From Actinomycetota bacterium (GTDB lineage: Bacteria; Actinomycetota; Actinomycetes; Actinomycetales; Microbacteriaceae), in contig WLHO01000025.1 of NCBI GenBank assembly GCA_009702645.1, positions 1 through 8,604 on the forward strand: a DNA stretch of 8,604 nt, given 5' to 3'. Of this stretch, positions 6,517 through 8,604 are shown one piece after another; within the stretch, counting starts at the first letter, position 1, and every line of letters starts with the position of its first letter. A program made the position numbers and the translations under genes. The notes under the pieces were generated by a model. The model searched no databases. It was not told the origin of the DNA and was given only the letters and a program-made list of their open reading frames with translations.

Positions 6517-6522
6517 TAGTCT
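6517..6522 (+). promoter_or_regulatory. Putative leaderless -10 box of the exonuclease gene
   Basis: TAGTCT is followed by six bases and then GTG 6529. No Shine-Dalgarno lies upstream of the GTG. A consensus -35 is not visible at the expected distance. The 81-bp gap between the divergent starts holds this box and that of the hydrolase about 58 bp apart, so here the two promoters need not collide. Confidence 0.45.
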
Positions 6523-6528
6523 GAGATT

Positions 6529-7251
6529 GTGAATGAGCAGTTGAGTTTTGAGTTTGTGGAATCTCCTGAGTGGTCAAGAAACCTTGCGGTTTTTGACTTG
6601 GAGACCACTGGACTTGATCTACGTGAGGCAAGAATCGTCACCGCTTGCGCAGTTCAAATTGACCAAGATGGTCTGATCACAGGGCCAAATCAAGAATGGC
6701 TTGCCGATCCAGGTATCGAAATACCGGAAGCTGCATCAAACGTACATGGAGTGACAACCGAAATAGCAAGAGCCAATGGTAGGGCTGCCAAGGATGTAGT
6801 CTCGGAGCTTCTGGAGACCCTGAAAGGTTTTTTTGCAAAGGGTCTGCCTGTTGTTGCCTTCAACGCTCCTTACGATTTCACGATTCTGCACTACGAAGCA
6901 CTTCGCCACGGGTTGGAGCCAATTCAGCAACCAATGCCAGTTATTGACCCGATGGTTCTAGATAAATACGTTGATACTTATCGCTCAGGAAAGCGAACAT
7001 TAGAGGTAGCTTCAAGAATCTATGGCGTCAAATTAGAAGATGCACACAACGCAACAGCTGACGCTGTTGCCGCAGGTAGGGTCGCTCAGGCGATTGCCAA
7101 AAAGTATGCTGAGAAACTGCCAGATGACGTTGTTGTGCTACACAACTCACAGATTGAGTGGAGTGCTAATCAGGATGCGTCTTATGAGAAGTTTCGAAGG
7201 GGAACTTCGCCTGACTTCACTATCCAGCGAGGCTGGCCGCTGAAGCTTTAG
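6529..7251 (+). CDS. DEDDh 3'-5' exonuclease, DnaQ-like (DNA polymerase III epsilon-type domain)
   Basis: This exonuclease should remove nucleotides from 3' ends of DNA or RNA with two metal ions. In the 240-residue protein Exo I is [10 protein letters not shown] with D23 and E25. Exo II is [12 protein letters not shown] with D116. Exo III is [11 protein letters not shown] with H173 and D178. All five DEDDh residues are present, so it should be active. HGVTTEIA (73-80) is the usual segment between Exo I and II. A C-terminal tail of about 45 residues ([20 protein letters not shown] onward, ending GWPLKL) matches, from memory, stand-alone actinobacterial DnaQ-like proteins rather than the replicative epsilon subunit, so I give no dnaQ symbol. 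The start is GTG 6529, likely leaderless. Its TAG interlocks with the stop of the convergent rpmE2. Confidence 0.93.
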   Translation: MNEQLSFEFVESPEWSRNLAVFDLETTGLDLREARIVTACAVQIDQDGLITGPNQEWLADPGIEIPEAASNVHGVTTEIARANGRAAKDVVSELLETLKGFFAKGLPVVAFNAPYDFTILHYEALRHGLEPIQQPMPVIDPMVLDKYVDTYRSGKRTLEVASRIYGVKLEDAHNATADAVAAGRVAQAIAKKYAEKLPDDVVVLHNSQIEWSANQDASYEKFRRGTSPDFTIQRGWPLKL

Positions 7252-7499
7252 GAACCGAAGTTCTTGTAGCGAGCGTTGAAGCGCTCAACACGACCGGCAG
7301 CATCCATGATTCTCTGCTTGCCTGTGTAGAACGGGTGTGAAGCGGAAGAGATTTCAACATCGAATACTGGGTATTCCTGGCCGTCTTCCCACTTGATTGT
7401 CTTGGTGCTAGAAAGTGTTGAACGGGTTAGAAAAGACTCACCAGAGGCTAGGTCGCGAAAAACAACTGCCTGGTAAGTTGGGTGAATTTCTGACTTCAT
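7248..7499 (-). CDS. rpmE2: 50S ribosomal protein L31 type B
   Basis: A small protein of the large ribosomal subunit that bridges to the 30S head. The 83-residue sequence begins [20 protein letters not shown] and contains [27 protein letters not shown], the diagnostic L31 core ending in a HPFYTG motif. It has no cysteines, so it is the zinc-free type B form, which in many bacteria replaces or supplements the zinc-binding form when zinc is scarce. An in-frame opening extends 22 codons upstream, but homology begins at the ATG at 7499, so that is the start. A weak AGAAAG (7514-7509) lies nine bases upstream. The TAA stop (7250-7248) overlaps the exonuclease stop in opposite orientation. The gene has its own promoter and a short leader. 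No obvious Zur palindrome was seen. Confidence 0.96.
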   Translation of the reverse strand: MKSEIHPTYQAVVFRDLASGESFLTRSTLSSTKTIKWEDGQEYPVFDVEISSASHPFYTGKQRIMDAAGRVERFNARYKNFGS

Positions 7500-7556
7500 G
7501 TTCGAATACTTTCTGAATCCTGGGTTTTTGCCTGATTCGGCAACTTCCCTACTATA
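7500..7556 (-). promoter_or_regulatory. Promoter and ~45-nt structured leader of rpmE2
   Basis: TATAGT (7556-7551) is a good -10; a transcript starting near 7544 would carry about 45 nt before the ATG. The leader holds arms GAATC (7538-7534) and GATTC (7519-7515), with possible inner GG/CC pairs around an A-rich loop. The 3' arm ends directly before the weak ribosome-binding site AGAAAG (7514-7509). That placement would suit autoregulation by L31, but the stem is short and the idea is inference. No good -35 was found. Confidence 0.4.
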
Positions 7557-7571
7557 CCAGAGCAAAAACGC

Positions 7572-7593
7572 AAAAAACTAGGAGCTAGTTTTT
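7572..7593 (-). terminator. Stop-codon-spanning hairpin, likely terminator of the ABC ATPase gene
   Basis: Read on the minus strand, AAAAACTAG and CTAGTTTTT form nine perfect pairs around the three-base loop CTC. A TTTTTTGCGTTTTT run begins in the descending arm. The stem is A/T-rich with a four-pair CTAG core, so it is modest in strength but of intrinsic-terminator shape. The gene's TAG (7587-7585) lies in the ascending arm. The symmetry means it could also act on plus-strand transcripts. It sits immediately upstream of the rpmE2 promoter and would insulate it. Confidence 0.6.
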
Positions 7594-8370
7594 GGCCCTA
7601 ACCCTGAATCTGTCGCCATCTCGGGACACTTCGAGGCCAAAACCAAAGGCCCCGGAGATCTTCTCGGTAGTCAAGGTGGTGTCAATCTCCCCCGCGGCAT
7701 AAACCTGGCCTTTCGACAGAATCAAGGCATGGGTAAAGCCTTTGGGGATCTCTTCAATGTGGTGGGTGACCATAATTATTGCTGGAGCGGTAGGCGCCGA
7801 GGCGTAGTGTCCAAGAACTGAAATTGTGTGTTCCCTAGCCGCCATGTCAAGGCTTGCAACCGGTTCATCGAGCAACAAAATTTCTGGATCGGGCATTACT
7901 GCCCTTGCAATTTGAGCTCGCTTTTTCTCACCGTCGCTCAAGGTGCCAAAAGGGCGATCAGCCAACTCATCTAGTTGCCATTCAGCAAGTACCCTTCTTG
8001 CCCGACGCTCATCGACATCGTCATACTTCTCGTTCCAACGCCCTGTGATTCCGTAGCTTGCAGTCATTACCGCATCCAGGACTGTCTCAGAATTTGGGAT
8101 GTGAACGCTCATGGCATTGGAGGCGAATCCGATGCGGGTGCGCAACTCGAAGACATTAACCTCTCCAAGTGTTGAACCAAGCAGCTTCGCTGTGCCGGTC
8201 GAAGGGTGTATTTGTGATGCTGAAACCCTAAGCAAGGTGGTCTTACCTGCTCCGTTTGGGCCGACAATCACCCATCGCTGGTTTGAACTTACCTGCCAGT
8301 CGATATTGTTGAGAATCGGTCGCGTGTCCCTAAGCACGGTCACATTGTTGAAATCCAGAACAAGACTCAT
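7585..8370 (-). CDS. Stand-alone ABC-type ATPase (ModF/COG1119-like) with no permease nearby
   Basis: The 261-residue protein is a single ATP-binding cassette. Walker A is GPNGAGKTT (37-45) and the signature loop is LSDGE (144-148) instead of LSGGQ. Walker B is ILLLDEP (164-170), the D-loop is SLD (173-175), and the switch His is H203 in VTHHIEEIP. The start LDFNNVTVLRDTRPILNNID is typical of the family. It resembles ABC ATPases widespread in Actinobacteria that are annotated as transport subunits, yet no membrane or substrate-binding partner is adjacent. It may serve a permease elsewhere or act off-membrane, as proposed for ModF/PhrA-like proteins. The ATG is at 8370; TAGGCT (8382-8377) lies six bases upstream, pointing to a leaderless mRNA. 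The TAG stop is embedded in a terminator-like hairpin. Confidence 0.93.
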   Translation of the reverse strand: MSLVLDFNNVTVLRDTRPILNNIDWQVSSNQRWVIVGPNGAGKTTLLRVSASQIHPSTGTAKLLGSTLGEVNVFELRTRIGFASNAMSVHIPNSETVLDAVMTASYGITGRWNEKYDDVDERRARRVLAEWQLDELADRPFGTLSDGEKKRAQIARAVMPDPEILLLDEPVASLDMAAREHTISVLGHYASAPTAPAIIMVTHHIEEIPKGFTHALILSKGQVYAAGEIDTTLTTEKISGAFGFGLEVSRDGDRFRVRAKN

Positions 8371-8376
8371 GTCTCG

Positions 8377-8382
8377 AGCCTA
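8377..8382 (-). promoter_or_regulatory. Putative leaderless -10 box of the ABC ATPase gene
   Basis: TAGGCT on the minus strand is followed by six bases and ATG 8370. There is no Shine-Dalgarno and no clear -35. A CTCGAG palindrome (8373-8378) overlaps the -10 box by its last two bases. Confidence 0.42.
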
Positions 8383-8512
8383 GAGGATTCTGTGGCCAGC
8401 ACTTTGGAGCGACGCTAAGGGTTTGCTTAGAAGTAGGGACAGTACCCACCACCGAAGCAGGTTTACTCGAGCTGCTGTAATCACCAGGGAAAAAGCAATG
8501 GTCAAACTGCCC
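8383..8512. other. Intergenic gap between divergent genes, no gene recognised
   Basis: About 130 bases that hold no convincing open frame, RNA fold or terminator. The only structure noted is a 5-bp inverted repeat CTAAG/CTTAG (8415-8419 and 8426-8430) with a six-base loop. The gap lies between the ABC ATPase start and the start of the right-edge gene, so it probably carries upstream promoter elements for both. Confidence 0.5.
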
Positions 8513-8518
8513 TAACAT
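8513..8518 (+). promoter_or_regulatory. Putative leaderless -10 box of the right-edge gene
   Basis: TAACAT is followed by seven bases and then ATG 8526, the spacing seen at the sirtuin start. It favours ATG 8526 over the in-frame ATG 8520, which is only one base from the box and too close to be transcribed. Confidence 0.38.
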
Positions 8519-8525
8519 CATGAGT

Positions 8526-8604
8526 ATGAAATTTTTGCCAGAAACCGGGATGATGCTTGAGTCCGGTCTAGCTAAGGGTCTTAGTCGGTCCGCGCATCAG
8601 GAAC
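8526..8604 (+). CDS. Start of an unrecognised gene, cut by the right edge
   Basis: The frame is open from ATG 8526 to the end of the window, encoding MKFLPETGMMLESGLAKGLS followed by RSAHQE, 26 complete codons. Codon choice resembles the neighbouring genes, and a TANNNT box sits at leaderless spacing. I do not recognise the family from so short an N-terminus. It carries no signal peptide (acidic residues near the start, no hydrophobic core). An in-frame ATG at 8520 would add only Met-Ser. It is divergent from the ABC ATPase gene. The evidence is context and spacing only, so the call is tentative. Confidence 0.45.
   Translation, partial: MKFLPETGMMLESGLAKGLSRSAHQE

Noticed and set aside
7500..7560. 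Zur operator controlling the zinc-free L31
   Set aside because: I could not find an A/T-rich palindrome of Zur type. The GAATC/GATTC repeat is too widely spaced and better fits an RNA stem.
7500..7565. Longer L31 with a 22-residue N-terminal extension
   Set aside because: The extra residues match nothing in L31 proteins and cover a promoter-like TATAGT. The family N-terminus begins exactly at ATG 7499.
8415..8584. CTAAGGGT...CTTAG occurring twice (8415-8430 and 8572-8584) as a possible repeat or operator
   Set aside because: The arms are only 5 bp, the spacers differ, and the second copy lies in a likely coding frame; chance is sufficient.

Overview
This window looks like chromosomal DNA from an actinobacterium, most likely a compact-genome Microbacteriaceae of the freshwater Luna type (Rhodoluna/Aquiluna relatives). 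That placement is inference. It rests on near-balanced base composition by eye, frequent GTG and TTG starts, a tRNA gene without encoded CCA, an actinobacterial-style DnaQ-like exonuclease, a type B ribosomal protein L31, very tight gene packing, and several genes whose start codon lies 6-7 nt after a TANNNT box (leaderless organisation). I see no mobile element, CRISPR array, rRNA or prophage gene, and no stretch over 300 bases lacks a gene.

Layout, left to right. At 1-174 (minus) lies the N-terminal part of undecaprenyl-diphosphatase UppP. It is coupled by a GTGA overlap to a 69-residue acidic small protein (171-380, minus). A tRNA-Leu(GAG) gene (478-560, plus) runs head-on towards mgtE (579-1937, minus), a full-length Mg2+ transporter. 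Upstream of mgtE, in the same direction, is a solitary D12-class adenine DNA methyltransferase (1992-3038, minus). Only 29 bp separate it from a divergent two-gene operon: a SIRT4-like class II sirtuin (3068-3916, plus) and a histidine phosphatase (3909-4490, plus) that overlaps it by 8 nt. A convergent two-gene operon follows on the minus strand: an alpha/beta hydrolase (5563-6447) whose stop overlaps the start of a GT-B glycosyltransferase (4487-5566). Next come a DEDDh exonuclease (6529-7251, plus), ribosomal protein L31 type B (7248-7499, minus), a stand-alone ABC ATPase (7585-8370, minus) and the start of an unrecognised gene running off the right edge (8526-8604, plus).

Most genes are unrelated housekeeping functions: envelope lipid carrier recycling, Mg2+ homeostasis, NAD-dependent protein modification, DNA processing and translation. 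I found no convincing new multi-gene defence or biosynthetic system. The distinctive signal is in gene architecture. Six first-in-transcript genes appear leaderless, while operon-internal genes carry Shine-Dalgarno sequences or stop/start overlaps. Two convergent pairs share four bases across their stop codons. Two putative terminator hairpins are built over the stop codon itself. The methylase and sirtuin promoters appear to share their -10 region.
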